In this document: piece after piece, positions 32,717 to 45,808 of the stretch
How positions within the stretch are numbered: position 1 is the stretch's first letter
Layout: every line of letters begins with the position of its first letter
Source: Tretioscincus oriximinensis
Taxonomy: Eukaryota > Chordata > Lepidosauria > Squamata > Gymnophthalmidae
DNA length: 64,000 nt
NCBI GenBank assembly: GCA_022410635.1
Contig: JAJVDF010000490.1
Coordinates: 313,385-377,384, forward strand
Direction: 5' to 3'
The notes under the pieces: model-generated
Told to the model about the DNA's origin: nothing
The model's database searches: none
Seen by the model: the letters and a program-made list of their open reading frames with translations, nothing else
Program-made: the position numbers and the translations under genes

Positions 32717-35700
32717 GTAGGAGGCTGTTTCATTTATTTATTTATTTAATTAATTAAATTTATATTCTGCTCTACATCCAAAGGTTTCAGGGCGGATCAC
32801 AATAAAGAACCATAAAGTAGATTAAAATAGGACGGTGTCTACAAAGAGGGGAATTTGGGGCTCAGCCAAAGGAGAGGGTGAATAGACACTCAGTGGGGAG
32901 AGAATTCCTCAACCTGGGGGCTATCACAGAAAAAGGCCCTGGTATGTATTTGGGGCGCAAGTTGTTTAGGGCCTTGTAAACCAATGTTAGTACCCTGAAT
33001 TGGGCTCAGTAGTGAATGGGCAACTGTGACAGTTTTGGACAATGCTTCTAAAAGTGGAATGGATGGATTTCGTGGGAAGAATAGTCGCTGACATTTGCTC
33101 ATGGCACAAGCACAAATAAAATCAAACTGAACTTAGGCTGTGATCACCCTTTTCTTTGGACCATCTTAGAATATAAGAGCCAGAGCCCATCTGGTCCAGC
33201 CTTCAGTCTCACACAGAGGCCCCCCAATTGCACCTGGGTAGCCTGAAACAGAAACCATCACCTGTTCTCGACTCCCTGCAAATGGTATTTCATCCCGGAG
33301 GCAGCATCAAATGATCCACACTAGAAGCTATTTATACCTTTGGTGTCCATAAACGTATCTAATTGTGTCTTAAATTTTTAGTTCATTTTCAGTCCAAAAA
33401 TGGGGTTTAGTCCAGAAAAAAAGTCCTGTTCTTTGGGACTGAAGATTGTCTAAAGTAGTGTCTGTGGCCACAGAAAAAGCCCTTTCTGCACTAGGTTTTA
33501 TTTTGGGATGTATCTTGTTTGCCCTTCTGTATCTGGGTGTCTCCACACAATTTTCTTCGAAATGGGAGTCCCCAGGACAATCCTTGCACAATATATTGGG
33601 GTGTGCCAGATGTGTGCCCATGGGCCCATGTGCCAATGCATATCACAGAAGGGAACACACTGATATGGAATATATTGGCCACATAGCAACATGCCTGGAA
33701 GCACTCATGATTCTGCTGCTTCCAGAGCTGTTTTTAGAGGATCTGTAAAATGCCTCCAATCAGCAACTGTGAGTCAGGCGAACNTTTTACCCAGGCTGAG
33801 GTGCTCTTCTTGCAGATGGCCACAAGCAGGTTACAAGCACCTTACTGCGTTTCTAGCCTGGGATGCCTTTCCTGGGGCGCAACTGCTGTCCATAATGCTT
33901 CCCTATAGTGCATATTGCAGAACATACCCAGCTAGATGCCTACACCAAAGTCTTTCCTCGGACGGTTTCACCAGCTAAGAAGCTGGAAGCACACAGCTTA
34001 CTCTTTCACACAATGATCATTCTATGAACGTTTCATTCAAAGTTGAAAGTTTGGGTTAATGTAGGCTAATCAGCCTTTACAAGGATCTGCATGTCTGTGG
34101 TTTCTGCTGCTTCTGAGAGCAGAAGTACGCTGTTTGCATGTTGGCCTCTTCTTGCAGCAGCAAAATACCAAATCCAGGGATACTTGGGATTGTTCTGGAA
34201 GTTACAGAAAGTATCCATGGAATTTGGTGTTTTCTATTACTTCCAAAACTGTTCTGTTCATCTTGGAATATTCGGGAAAGGCAACAACTGCATTATAGCA
34301 GAGTGGTATAAAGTGTTACTAGGTCCACCCCACCANACCATGTAGGGAAAGTGCCCTTAGGACGTTAACTCTTTACATTGTTTTATCCACTTATTTTCAT
34401 GTTGTAACTCTTAAGTGTAGGTTTGCAGAGGCTTCTGGGGGGGGTTCCAGAGAGAAACAGGAAGCTGTTGTTTCTACTCTCCCCCCATCATGTCAACCAG
34501 TCATGTGCAGCCGGGTGTGATTCTGACTTCTAGCATTTCGCTGGTGTTGTTTCCTTTTATGTCTGCACAGCAGAGCTCTTAGAGGCTTGTGCTTTTGTGC
34601 AAAAACAACTGGAAGGACATTTTCCTTTTTTGCACAAAAGTGCTGATAAAGGTCCAGGCAGCCATGCGCCTGGTTCTTTTTTGTTTGAAGAACAGACTTT
34701 TTGTGTGCATAGAAGCAAAAGCAGGGGAGGATCAGGCTGTATGGCCCAATCGTTTGATATTGGGGTGGAGTTTAGAAAGGGGAGCGGTGAAGATGAAGTA
34801 ACACAGTACAGACCTGTCTCATGACTTCTTTGAAGTGTGTTAGAACAAACGCATCTTTTATGTCCCCTGAAATGACTGAAATAATTGTAGCAGATTTTAT
34901 TTTGCAGTGCAAGGGGTGGTTTCATTGTACCAAGGCCCCAAGAACATCTCCCAGCTAGTTCTTGAATCCTGTTAAAGCTTGCTGATTGCTTTGTCCACGA
35001 GGCATATCCCTTGTTTTGACGAATATCATGTAAATAATATGATACTGTCACGATTAGCATCGTAGATAGCACAGGACTGCATTATAAGCTGATGTCTGTA
35101 GCAAGAAAAACAAATGAAGGTTTGCATGAAGGCCGGATCTAATTCTGTGCATATAGCTAAGCAGCTATATAAAATCTCCATGACCAAAGGCTGATTTCCA
35201 AGATCTTTGAAAAGAAAGAGAATGGATCTTTACTGCTGCGGCCAATGCTGTAACAAAGCTAAAAAACCATTAACAATTAAAAAGCAAAAAGCACATTCTT
35301 CTTGACTCCTAAAAATGACTTCTTCCTTGCTACAGAAAACTTTACTCTGATCCAGTTACTTAGGCCCAATCCAGCAGGGCTCCTCTTATGTTTTTATGCA
35401 AGTAACTTATAAACTATTACAATGGCAAAGGAGGAGTGTCAGTAAAAGACAAGGCACTTTTTAATTCCTCAAAGCCACCAAAGGAGGGCGTGCCTAAATT
35501 AATGTGTCTGGTTGATCCTAGATAGAAGTGGAAGGAGGCTGGATGCCAGAGTGGCAAAGGCTGATAAGCATCCTGTTGAACTGTGTTTTTATTTGAATTT
35601 TGCACGTTGCCATTGGGTTGACAGGACAGTTTCCAGTCAAATGTCTCCTTTCTGGATCGGCTAAATACAGGAAGTGGCTGTATAGAGGACTCAGAATTGC

Positions 35701-38700
35701 TGATTCATTTCGTTCACTATTAGCTACATAGGCTGGAATTAAGTATCTAGGTATCTAGGCCTTGAGCACACCTTTAAATATGCTTCAGCCAGCTTCAGCC
35801 CCACAAGCAGGGTTTAGAGCCAGTCTGGTCTTGTGGTTAAATGTCTCCTGGTCCGATTCCACAGGTGACCCTGGGAGTTAGGCAGTTATTCAAAACTGTC
35901 TCACCTCATCTGCCTCAGAAGAGCAGAGGGTTATGTGAGCCACTTCGAGTCCCTCTGGGCTGAGAAAAGTGGTATATGAAAGCCTATTCAGGGCCCTACC
36001 TAAAACTGCATGTGAAGCTGCTACGTTTAGGCTGACCAGATGAACCCTTTTTTGGGGGGGAACCCAGTTTTGGGGTGTCTATTCTACCCTCCCGGGGGGC
36101 TCCGATTTCCCTATTTTTATCTGAGGGGAAAAAAATAAATTAAAAAATTGATTTTTTTTTAATTTACAGCATGACCACTAAGGAGCTCTGGCAACCGGGA
36201 CCAGCTCCTGAAGGAAGCCTCCCCTCAGTAAAAAATAGAAAAATGCATATTTCTCACACACCAAAAATTCTCACACACTTCAAAAAATTCTCACATGCTT
36301 CATGGGTTTATTGGGAGGGGATTTTGGAGGGGTATGCCAGTTGGTGGGTGATTTGCATATTCATGAATATGCAAATTAGCCTGAATATTCATTTCCCATC
36401 GGAGCCTCAGTCTATTAAGTTTCAACTCTCTTCCATACTTCCCATCCAAACACACTCCACCCTCAACACGTGGTGGTAATTTACTGATCCTGAAAAGCTA
36501 AACTGGGGGGAGTGCTAATGACCTTGATAGAAGACCAGCAAGGAATCCCAGGATTGTAAACTAGACCAAGAAGAAGGGGCAAAAATTCCAGAAGACAGTG
36601 GCCAATCACTTCTGTTCTTGTAGTCATCCAGAACAGGGCTTGGATTCCATGTTGTCTTGTCTTTACTGTATTTTTCTGTGCAAAGGTTTATAGATTATAT
36701 AGGAAGAATACTTAGACATTGGGTACACCAAGAGACAGCAAGATCTTTTCAGTATCTTCTGTCCATGAAACATATACAGGTCGCTTCACACATCCTGAAT
36801 GACCTTCTCCAAGCAGTCCCACAAGGCCACTCTTTATTGCTCCTTTTCTGACATTTGTGTTCCCATTTTTGCAATTTTTCCCGGGTGCAATTGGTGGGCC
36901 ACTGTGTGAGACAGAATGCTGGACTAGACAGGCCGTAGTCCAATTCAGAAGGGCTCCTCTTCTGTTCTATGTTTTATCTTGGACGCTGGAGATTATGTCA
37001 TTCTACCAGTTGGCCACTAGACGGTGCAGAGGGAGTTGCCATGAAATTACAAATCAACAAAAAATGTCCATACGTCCTTTTTCTGTACTGGCTCTCAGTT
37101 ATATGCAAATCTTGAGTTGGTTTGGTGACTGATGGTAATGAAGAGAAGCCAAAACAAGGCTAAGCTGCTGTAGTCTGTGGACCACGATGGCAGGTTCCCA
37201 TTCAGGAATATATCCTAGAATAAGACCTTGTATGAAAGTGGCCAGAAAGTCATTTAGAACTTTTTTTGCGTTTAGGATACAGAGCCCTTACGTTGCTAAC
37301 TGCCTCCCTATTCTTCAGTCTCTCAAAAACATTCTTAAATGTATCTTAAATGTAGTACACAATAGTTCTGCAGAAAGTGTGAAGGCTGTATTCTATATTT
37401 TTTTGTGTTCTGCCAGTCATGTGACATATTTTCACCTAATCATAGAGAGGGGGCAATCAGGCACGTAGAATACAGAAAGCTTAAAGCTTTTATACTTCCA
37501 AATACTGTACTAGGAGCAGGAATGTTTTGGCCTAGGGAAATGTGCAATCATCCTGCCAACCAAATAGACCATTATGACCTTGTTGTCATTCCAGATCAAA
37601 ATTACTATCATATTTTCTTTCCCCATCCTTTATTTTTTTTTAGTTCTGGGACGTCATAAGTGATGAGCATGGCATTGACACCTCTGGGAACTACCATGGT
37701 GATTCACCATTGCAGCAGGAAAGAATCAATGTCTACTTCAACGAAGCCTACTGTAAGTAGAGGACCATGGGATGGTGCCTAGGCTGGAAAATTAAACACC
37801 TGACTATCAGTAAAGATGAAGTGAAAAGGTTCTCATCATTTTCCATTAGGAGGGATGGAAATATCTTATGTCTATAGAGATCCAGATAGGCATCTCTATC
37901 TCTGACACAAATAAATTACAATGGAAATTAAGACCCTATTGTTACTTATTTCACTCCTTAGAGGACATGGTATACGAAGGATATATTTATCCTGCAGGTT
38001 TTCTGCAAGTGTCTCCCCTCTGGCAAGCCCCGGATCAAAATTTAGGTGTGATCACGCCTTAGTATCCTAAGTTAAACAGGGGAAAACCATGAGAAGGGTC
38101 AATAAAAGACTTCAATCGCCAAACAATGATTTCTTTTTCTTCTGTGCAGCACATAAATACGTTCCCCGTGCTATTTTGGTGGACCTAGAACCTGGGACAA
38201 TGGACAGTGTGCGATCCAGCAAAATTGGTGCACTTTTTCGGCCGGATAATTTCATCCATGGTATGTTTGATGCCTTATTTGTAGGATAGAGTCTAGATCC
38301 AGTATCTAAGCAAGTCCTTCTTGTCTCCATCTGATGGGCCAATGTAGAATCTGGTTGTTTAACTTTATACAACTAAGAGAAATCAAAAGGATTTCTGAAA
38401 ATTTGGTCAGAATGTTTCAAAACGGAAATAACTGAGGAGGCTCTATTAGTATATCGTTTACTGGTATATAGACTGAAAGCTTTGATCACAAATTATTTAC
38501 TTTCATGTATTCAGATACATTATCATTTATTTTGTGTGCATTTTTATCCTGCCTTTCATCTGTAAGTCTCAGCAATTAAAAACAAAACCCAAAATGCAGA
38601 GTCTAAAAACCATGACAACGCTTGAGAGCAGGGATCGGACACTGGCCAAGAGAAATGGATGTGTCTTGATGGCTCCTCATAGTGCATTTAGGCCCTGTTC

Positions 38701-40623
38701 CCACTGAGCCTTATTCTGGGTTATAGAGCATGGCCACCCACATGTCACTGCAGATTATTGCAAGACCCACTCAGGCCCTACCATAGTCTGCACTAGCATA
38801 TAGGCAGCAGGCTCCTATTCCAAGATATAGCCCAGAATAAGGCTCAGTGGGGACAGAAGGTGCCTGACATACTAGAGGAGAGAGACTATTGGGGGTCATC
38901 AAAGACACCCTGTCCTGAATGTCTTCCTTCTAGTGAACACAAACCTATAAAGAGAACCTGTAATCCAGGAAAAAGAGAAAATGGATGAAGATCATTCAAA
39001 CATACAGTACCAAGCTCCAGGATAAATTCCATCCGCCTTCAGCTTGAGAGTTAGAATTGGGTGGAAATTTCACAATTTTAATCCTGTCCGTTCTATTTGC
39101 CCATCGGGCCTTAGCTTTTGGGTCCTGTCTCCTGTTTCTAAAACTTGTTACCAGCAAAAATTTTGAGTTGAGGATGTGCAGCCAAAGAATTGATTTCCAA
39201 GCCCTTCTTTGCAGAAATGTTGTTTAATGCTGCCAAGTTCAATTTTTGGGGTGACCAGTAACTGGAAGATAATAAACTATTTTATCTTGAGTAGATTTAC
39301 TCTGAGGAGGCCTATTCCTAGTTTAGAGTGAGCCTTTAAAACCATTTTATCCTAGTCAATTTCTGCAAGACCTTGTATTGCTTCCAGTTTATAGCAAGCG
39401 TACATCTTTTTTTTTGGTGATCAAATTTCTGCATTTTGAGTTTAACCAAATTATTAATCTTATAATTAAATTGTTGATATAATTAGATGCTTTCCACCAT
39501 TGTCTCACCTTGAGTCTTCTGCCTTGTAATTATGTTTATAGGAAACTCAGGAGCAGGAAACAACTGGGCGAAAGGTCATTATACCGAAGGGGCTGAACTG
39601 ATTGAGAATGTAGTAGATATTGTGAGAAATGAATGTGAAGGTTGTGACTGCCTCCAAGGCTTTCAGCTCACCCACTCTCTTGGTGGGGGGACAGGGTCTG
39701 GAATGGGCACCCTTCTGATCAACAAGATCAAAGAGGAATACCCCGATAGGATCATGAACACCTTCAGTGTGGTGCCATCACCCAAGGTTTCAGACACCGT
39801 TGTGGAACCATACAATGCCATATTGTCTGTCCATCAGCTGATAGAGAACACAGACGAGACCTTCTGTATTGATAATGAAGCTCTGTATGACATTTGCTTT
39901 AGAACACTGAAGCTCCCTACGCCAGCCTACGGGGACCTAAACCATCTAGTCTCCCTCACCATGAGTGGCATTACAACCTCCCTCCGCTTTCCTGGCCAGC
40001 TCAACGCAGACCTGAGGAAGCTGGCGGTCAACATGGTCCCTTTCCCTAGACTCCACTTCTTCATGCCGGGCTTTGCTCCCCTCACCGCTCGAGGCAGCCA
40101 GCAGTATAGAGCTCTCTCAGTTCCAGAGCTCACCCAGCAGATGTTTGACACCCGCAACATGATGGCAGCCTGCGATCCCCGGCACGGGCGGTACTTGACT
40201 GTGGCCTGCATCTTCAGAGGTCACATGTCTACCAGGGAGGTGGATGAGCAGCTGTTGTCTGTGCAGACCAAGAATAGCAGCCATTTCGTAGAGTGGATCC
40301 CCAACAATGTGAAAGTGGCTGTTTGTGATATCCCCCCTCGAGGTCTAAAGATGGCTGGCACTTTCATAGGGAACAATACAGCCATCCAGGAGATCTTCAA
40401 AAGAATCTCTGACCAGTTCTCCGCAATGTTTCGAAGAAAAGCCTTTCTCCACTGGTATACTGGTGAAGGGATGGATGAGATGGAGTTTTCCGAAGCAGAA
40501 GGAAACACTAATGACTTAGTGTCTGAATACCAGCAGTACCAAGACGCCACAGCAGATGTGGAAGAATATGAAGAAGTTGAAGAGGAAGTGGAAGCCAGCC
40601 AAGAGGAAAAAGAAGCTGACTGA
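32660..40623 (+). CDS. TUBB1: Tubulin beta-1 (class VI), complete four-exon coding region
   Basis: GTP-binding beta subunit of the alpha/beta-tubulin dimer. The TUBB1 isotype builds the marginal microtubule band of platelets and nucleated thrombocytes. Exons 32660-32716, 37644-37752, 38150-38260 and 39542-40623 have the 57/109/111 nt pattern of vertebrate beta-tubulin genes and join in phase to give 452 residues. Visible hallmarks are the autoregulatory MREI start, the GTP motif GGGTGSG at 140-146, Cys124, Ser239 (in place of the Cys239 of most isotypes; Ser239 is typical of classes III, V and VI) and an acidic tail ([13 protein letters not shown]). Neighbours CTSZ and ATP5F1E confirm orthology with TUBB1. 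No frame damage. Confidence 0.97.
32733..33045 (-). mobile_element. LINE-derived 3' tail in TUBB1 intron 1
   Basis: It begins 17 bp after the exon 1 donor with a TTTATTTA run, followed by catccaaaggtttcagggcgg, gggggctatcacagaaaaagg and accctgaattgggctcag. Minus orientation. Confidence 0.68.
33165..33380 (-). mobile_element. CR1-type LINE 3' UTR, degraded
   Basis: Plus strand: gagcccatctggtccagcc, agtctcacacagaggcccc, ctccctgcaaatggtatttc and tgtccataaacgtatct, in the order of the CR1 copies at 48.2 and 53.4 kb read in reverse. Confidence 0.72.
35815..35985 (+). mobile_element. CORE-type SINE, degraded
   Basis: It contains agccagtctggtcttgtggtt, ggtgaccctgggagttagg and cacttcgagtccctctggg. 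A 40-bp CR1 terminus (aatccagcagggctcctcttatgt) lies at 35358-35396. Confidence 0.6.
36028..36414. mobile_element. Foldback element, family A, long form (copy 5)
   Basis: The left end TAGGCTGACCAGATGAACCC and the same interior as copy 3 (ccagctcctgaagg, ctcacacacttca) are present, including the palindrome atttgcatat/atatgcaaat at 36351-36376. The right end has lost CTGGTCAG and no target duplication is recognisable. Confidence 0.78.
36885..36972 (+). mobile_element. CR1-type LINE terminus
   Basis: tgtgtgagacagaatgctgg followed by actagacaggccgtag and gggctcctcttctgttctat. Short 5'-truncated copy. Confidence 0.7.
37644..37752 (+). CDS. TUBB1: TUBB1 coding exon 2
   Basis: Acceptor tttttttttag and donor act/gtaagt. 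109 nt encoding [15 protein letters not shown] and [11 protein letters not shown]. The length is conserved across the family. Confidence 0.97.
38150..38260 (+). CDS. TUBB1: TUBB1 coding exon 3
   Basis: Acceptor tctgtgcag and donor catg/gtatgt. 111 nt encoding [20 protein letters not shown] and [10 protein letters not shown]. Confidence 0.97.
38511..38985 (-). mobile_element. LINE-derived tail split by a family B foldback element
   Basis: In TUBB1 intron 3. The two LINE parts (to about 38691 and from about 38867) match the order seen at 9612-9966. The inserted element is 38692-38866: arms cccactgagccttattctgg and its complement near 38835-38860, with the usual accatagtctgcactagc centre. Confidence 0.62.
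39542..40623 (+). CDS. TUBB1: TUBB1 coding exon 4
   Basis: Acceptor gtttatag. It encodes residues 93-452 with the GTPase motif GGGTGSG, the helix H7 region, the [19 protein letters not shown] block and the acidic C-terminal tail, and stops at TGA 40621-40623. Confidence 0.98.
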
Positions 40624-41473
40624 AATAAGCTTGATGATTAACCTTGACCTTCTCACCTCCTAGCCTAATGATTGCTATCAAAAACACAGCGGGACTCACA
40701 TACATAAGTATTAAATATGAAAGCAGGATCAGCTATTTATCTTTACACATATTGCTGATTAAAAAAATACCTTATTCTATTTCAGAACAGGGACTGCCAG
40801 GCACCTGCTGCAGCAGCCGATGAGAAGCCTTAGGTGGAACATGCCACAGTTGGCAGCATCTTGAGGACAGCAAGTTTTTAAATTTAGGATATAATCCAGA
40901 GTAAGGTCCAATGCAGAAAGGACGTTAATCACAGAGAGTAGTTAAAATAGATAGATTGTATATATTTAAATAAATGTAGTTCATTATATTTACAGAGCAT
41001 CTATCATTGAAATACGTTTTTGATAGAGGTACAATATAATCTGAAAGATATTCAGAAATATAATCAGAAGTGAAAGATTGTGGCTGTGGAGGTGACAGGT
41101 TCAATAGAAGGATATTATCACATGTAGTAGGAAATGGTCCCAGAGAGCAGGGCAAGCAGAACATCTGACTAGCAATTGGCCATCATTCCCACCACAGCCA
41201 TAGGGCTTTCACTGTCTGCTCTGCCACCTGTGGATTGCTTAAAAGCAGCCCAGCACAGTCCAGAGGTGACAGGAACAGTCTGCAGAACTGTGGCTTTCCA
41301 GTTTAGAACCTGGTGCCCTCTCTCCATACCATCTCTTTGCTCAGTTAAGAAGAAAGGTGGGTGGGCTACACCCAGTTCAGACTAGAATGTCTTCTTCACA
41401 CCAGTCGCACCTCAACAGCATCTTGGGTAGCAGCAGGAACACTCGTTTTCCAGAGTAATTTTTTTCCTTGCAG
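40624..41473 (+). other. TUBB1: TUBB1 3' UTR region
   Basis: Non-coding sequence downstream of the TUBB1 stop. An AATAAA at 40969-40974 is a candidate poly(A) signal about 345 nt after the stop. Further AATAAA hexamers occur near 43020 and 43403, so the true end is uncertain. Confidence 0.45.
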
Positions 41474-41775
41474 TAACGAAGAAGAACTGGGTTCTTATAT
41501 GCCGCTTTTCTCACCTTTCAAAGGGACTCAAAGCGGCTTACAAGGGTATTTTTGTCCGAAGGCTTCCATTCTATCTTCCCCACCAGGCTGTGATGGTTCC
41601 CATGTATCTACTTGCAGTCAGTTGCAGTTTCTTGCAATTCTTGCTTCCAAATAGCTGGGTTGACTAGAGCTACAGACTAGAAGGTGCTCACCCCTCCCCA
41701 CGTCCTACACAGGGCTTCGAAACCCCATCTCCAAGATGAGAGACTGTTTCCTTAGCAACTGAGCCATTCCCTGTG
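41474..41775 (-). mobile_element. tRNA-derived SINE, full-length
   Basis: Reverse copy of the 22688 type: gaagaagaactgggttctta, caaagcggcttacaagg, the centre cccaccaggctgtgatgg, and the tRNA-like head ggcttcgaaaccccatct then gcaactgagcca. Confidence 0.82.
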
Positions 41776-42301
41776 GAAAAGACACAACTAGTAATTAAGG
41801 GAAGATCAAGTTGGATATATTTCTTTGATATTACCTTGGTCCTTGTTCATAGGCCATTCATAGCAGAGAACAAATCCAAGAGATGGTCTGGCATTAAGCC
41901 ACAGCTGTTTCCATTCACACGTCTACAGTGACATGCATGAGGGGTTGCATGCATGCATGCCGTCAATTTTGTAGCACAGCAGTCTTAAAAGGGGACCGTA
42001 AGATGTTGGTTTTGTTATTCTGAGTTTATGGTAAAACCAGCATCACTGGAAAAAAAAGTATATTTATCACTGTCTGAAGTACCCATTTCCCTCCCCTAGT
42101 TGACATATAAACGGTACTATTGTATGGCCTTAGATAAATGCATAATCCAAAACTGACTCAAAGTATTTATGCTGCCCTGTTATTCCTGTGGTGCTATTTT
42201 CAGTGGCTTGTTTTGCCCACAATGCGACAATGGAAAGGAGAGATCATAAACATGGCTTTAAATTTGGCAGGTAAAGGCTTGTTTTAATATGAGTATAGTA
42301 C

Positions 42302-42690
42302 CAGTATAGGTGAAACCCCGTTATAAAGAATCCCGATATAACAATATTCCCAGTATAACAAACAATTTTGAAAGTCCCAGTGGAATGCCCATAGATGTTG
42401 GTGGGGGAGTGATGAAATTAAGATCAAGATTGATTTTCCAGATGTGAGCCACAATAGGCAACAGATTATTTTAATAGGGGAGGGAAGGGGAGGAAATAAG
42501 GGGAAAATTGTTTGAAANACTGTATAAAAGAAAATATGGCTCTATTGTAAAGGATGTGCATTACAGGAATAAAGTGTTTTAAACTAAAAGAGTAATGTTC
42601 GTTACAATGGGTTTCGTTATAACAAAATTTCATTATAACAAATTCACTGGACTCCTTGGCGTTTGTTATAATGGAGTTTCACCAGTATCG
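42302..42690. mobile_element. Tc/mariner (Tigger-like) MITE candidate
   Basis: The ends ccagtataggtgaaaccccg and ataatggagtttcaccagta are imperfect inverted repeats. Several ttataac/gttataa motifs just inside resemble Pogo/Tigger termini. A G-rich interior has no transposase. Confidence 0.55.
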
Positions 42691-44047
42691 TGATTCACTA
42701 CTTATATGTGACAAAAGGTTCCCATGTATGCTTCTCAGCTATAAATAATGTTTTTCCATCTTAACACAGCCACGATAATGGCCTTTAATTAAGGAAGATG
42801 TTGCCAAGACTTGAGAAACTTCTTGCAAACTTGATACCCAATAACTTGTCTTGCCTGCACAAAGCTTTTAGTACAGAATCTCTGAGGAACATTTGGCCAA
42901 GGACGATCTGCAGCACTTCAGTCTCCAGCTTCTCTAAGCTGCTGGGCAATTTTCCTCACAAGCTTCCTCATGTCTTGTCAGTGGTTTAAATAGTTGCCTT
43001 ACATACTCTGTACTAATGAATAAAATGAAATGGAACATTAGTTTACCTGTTTATTTTTAATGCTTGAAACAGAAGTACCACCTAGGCATGGATAACAATG
43101 CAGAAGGCATAATCTTCTTGCTCTAATAGGCTGATGAAGAAATTATTTATCCCTCACCTGATTTATAGTATCTTTTGTATAAATGAAAAAGGCAAAGTCG
43201 GCAAAGTTTTGTGACTTGTTGGTTGATTTTCATATTTTGTGGTTTGTTCTCATTGTCACTGTTTTTGCATTGATTAAAATTGAAAAAACAGAGTCTCAAA
43301 AGATGCAATCTTAGTTTTCTTTTGGTATGAGGTTATTTTTTTATGTAAACTGCTCACAGTCCATCTGTTAGGACAGGTTAGAACTGTGAAGAAATGAAAT
43401 AAGAAATAAATTATTGGGAAAATGCTTGTTTCATCTCAAGGTATTTGATGGCTCGGGCATTATTAATGGAGAGAAAGTATGATACATGTTGCTCTTCTTG
43501 TAGCTCAGTTGTTTAATCATATTGTTCTTTTTCTGTACAGAAATCTAAATTTCCTTTGTAGTGGGTTTTGGTTTTGTAATGGTCAAGAAAATGTAAATCC
43601 TTTTAGATTTTTAAAAATAAAATAGTCATATGTATTAGCCAAAATCTAGTAAAACCTTGCAGTGGATAAATACAATTTATCAAAGTGTTGTATTATTCTT
43701 ATTCAAAAAATATTCATTGAAACATTTTACAGAAGGAGCATTTATTGTCACATTGATTTACACATATACAGGAAGAGTTCACAGGACAGAAAGCAGTTCA
43801 CTAAGTACAAGCAGAGGCATAAATCATCGCTGTCCCTGTTGTAGATCTTGTCCTGCAAGACAAAATTTAAGAAGTTCACTTTCGCACAGAATTTAAGAAT
43901 TGGCAACCTGATAAAAGTCTCCTGTCTTTTACACTACAAGCAACTTATTCCAATGTCTCAGGGATCTGCAGCACAGATAATGAAATTTTAAATTTATTTT
44001 CATTAGAAATGACATTTCATTGCTCACTTTTGTCTTGCGTTGAATTT
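42691..44047. other. TUBB1-ATP5F1E intergenic sequence
   Basis: AT-rich. No gene, and no repeat I can name with confidence. Confidence 0.5.
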
Positions 44048-44205
44048 ATTTTATTTATTTATTTGTACATATACCCCACCCTATACCCAAAGGCCTCAGT
44101 GGCTTTTGTTGCTCTCTCCACAACAGACACCCTGTGATGTAGGTGGGGCTGAGAGACTTCTAAAGAACTGTGACTGGCCCAAGGTCACCCAGCTGGCTTT
44201 CCATA
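44048..44205 (-). mobile_element. CORE-type SINE, partial
   Basis: TTTATTTATTTG tail, ataccccaccctatacccaa, ctctccacaacagacaccct and gcccaaggtcacccagctgg. Head missing. Confidence 0.72.
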
Positions 44206-44689
44206 TCATAAAAAGCCTCTAATAGATTACATGAAAACCAAATGTGTCTTCAACAGGCACTATCAGAGGAGGGTATTACTGAGGTTAGATGTGATCACAG
44301 AGAAAACAATAATGAAAAATAGACTAGCTAAAATATTTTATAAACCGAATCAAATGCCAGTAACACTGCTATTGACTAGACTGTACATCAGCCTTCCCCA
44401 AAGATGTTCCAGACTGCAGTCTTATCATTTGAACCACTGCCAAAGGACTCCTTGGATTCTGAATTTGTCCATGAAAAATCAAATTCGACAGAAATTGGTC
44501 ATGACCTACTTTTGCTAAAAAGCAAAAAATGAATGGGAGGGTCCTGGAGTTCAAAGGAACCAAAAAACCATGTATATTTTGATACAGAAGTAACACATGA
44601 AGCTTTAACAAAATATATAACTGCACAACTCCTCTGCCAACACAAAAAAAGCCACATCTCAAAAAAGATATTGTGGAACTAGATAAGGT

Positions 44690-45012
44690 ACAGAAAAGGG
44701 TAACAAGAATGATCAAGGGGCTGAAGCACCTCCCTTAAGGGCCTTGAAACTGAAGGATGAGGACAGACAAAGGAATGTATTTTTTCACCCAAACTGTCAT
44801 CATCCTGTGGAATTTACTTCCAGAAGACGTGATGGTAACTAGCAGCCTGAATAGTTTTAAGACAGAATTAGACAGGTTCATGGACCTAATATAGCTATTA
44901 GGATGGATTTCTTGGTACTGCTTCAGGATAGAACAACAGGCAGGATTCCTGAAATAACACTTGAAGGGAGTCAAGAACAGGTGACTCATTCAGCAGGGCT
45001 CCTCTAACTTTC
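44690..45012 (+). mobile_element. CR1-type LINE 3' end
   Basis: It contains acagacaaaggaatgtattt, tgtggaatttacttccagaa (end of the RT ORF), aggcaggattcctgaaata and the terminus cagcagggctcctct. Stops are present. Confidence 0.75.
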
Positions 45013-45684
45013 TCCTATTTTTTTATCTTTGTCAAAATTTAAGATCTTGTGATAAGATCTTGCTGATGATCCTGTTTCTTGGGGAGATATCTGACAGATA
45101 GACGTAGATCAACAGACTTTTTTATAGTAATTCCATATTGTTTACTATGGGTCTCCATATCCAAAACTTGTTTTGTTGTCAAAGGTTTCCACTGTCGACA
45201 GCATATTAAATACTGTTGTATTTTATAATACTGTTGTAATACTAACTAACTGCACTATTAAATCCATTTCCCTGCAGTATAAAATATAAAAATAAACCGT
45301 AACATTAGCTATATAATACAATTACCAATTATAATCAACTTGTAATTAATGAATTTTATAAACATCAAATACATTAGTTAAAATCATCTGTTAAAATGAA
45401 TTCAAGTGATTTGTAACCTGTATGTTGTTTTTCACAATACCAATCTCACTTGAAACTTCAGTTGCATAAACCATTTTAATATACAATTGTATTTCTGTGC
45501 ATCGAACATCAAACTGTAGCATTTTCTTTTTAAATATAAAACATTAAAACATTAAACTAAAGCAATTTACACATAGAATACTCAGTTCTTTCTTTTTTAT
45601 AAAATAGTATTATGTCCGATTAATACTGAAAAAGGAGCAGATCCTTCGGTTACTTTAATTAGAAAGATATCACTTGCCTGTTGA

Positions 45685-45808
45685 TTATTCCTTTTTGATT
45701 CTTACTATTTTTACGGTGGCTCCTGCTACCTTCTCTGCTTCTGCTTTAAACTGTGGTTTCAGTGCATCTCTTACTGCCTTGGCGCATATCTGTGAAAACC
45801 TGATGTAG
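45685..45808 (-). CDS. ATP5F1E: ATP5F1E coding exon 2
   Basis: Acceptor cctcctttcag. 124 nt from the third base of Ser11 to TAA at 45687-45685. It encodes [20 protein letters not shown] and the basic C terminus VKIVRIKKE. Confidence 0.97.

Larger units (their letters stand above)
32717..37643 (+). other. TUBB1: TUBB1 intron 1
   Basis: 4.9 kb. It contains a LINE tail (32733-33045), a CR1 fragment (33165-33380), a degraded CORE-SINE (35815-35985), a family A foldback element (36028-36414) and a CR1 terminus (36885-36972). The interval 33.4-35.3 kb has no nameable element. No extra exon was seen. Confidence 0.8.
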
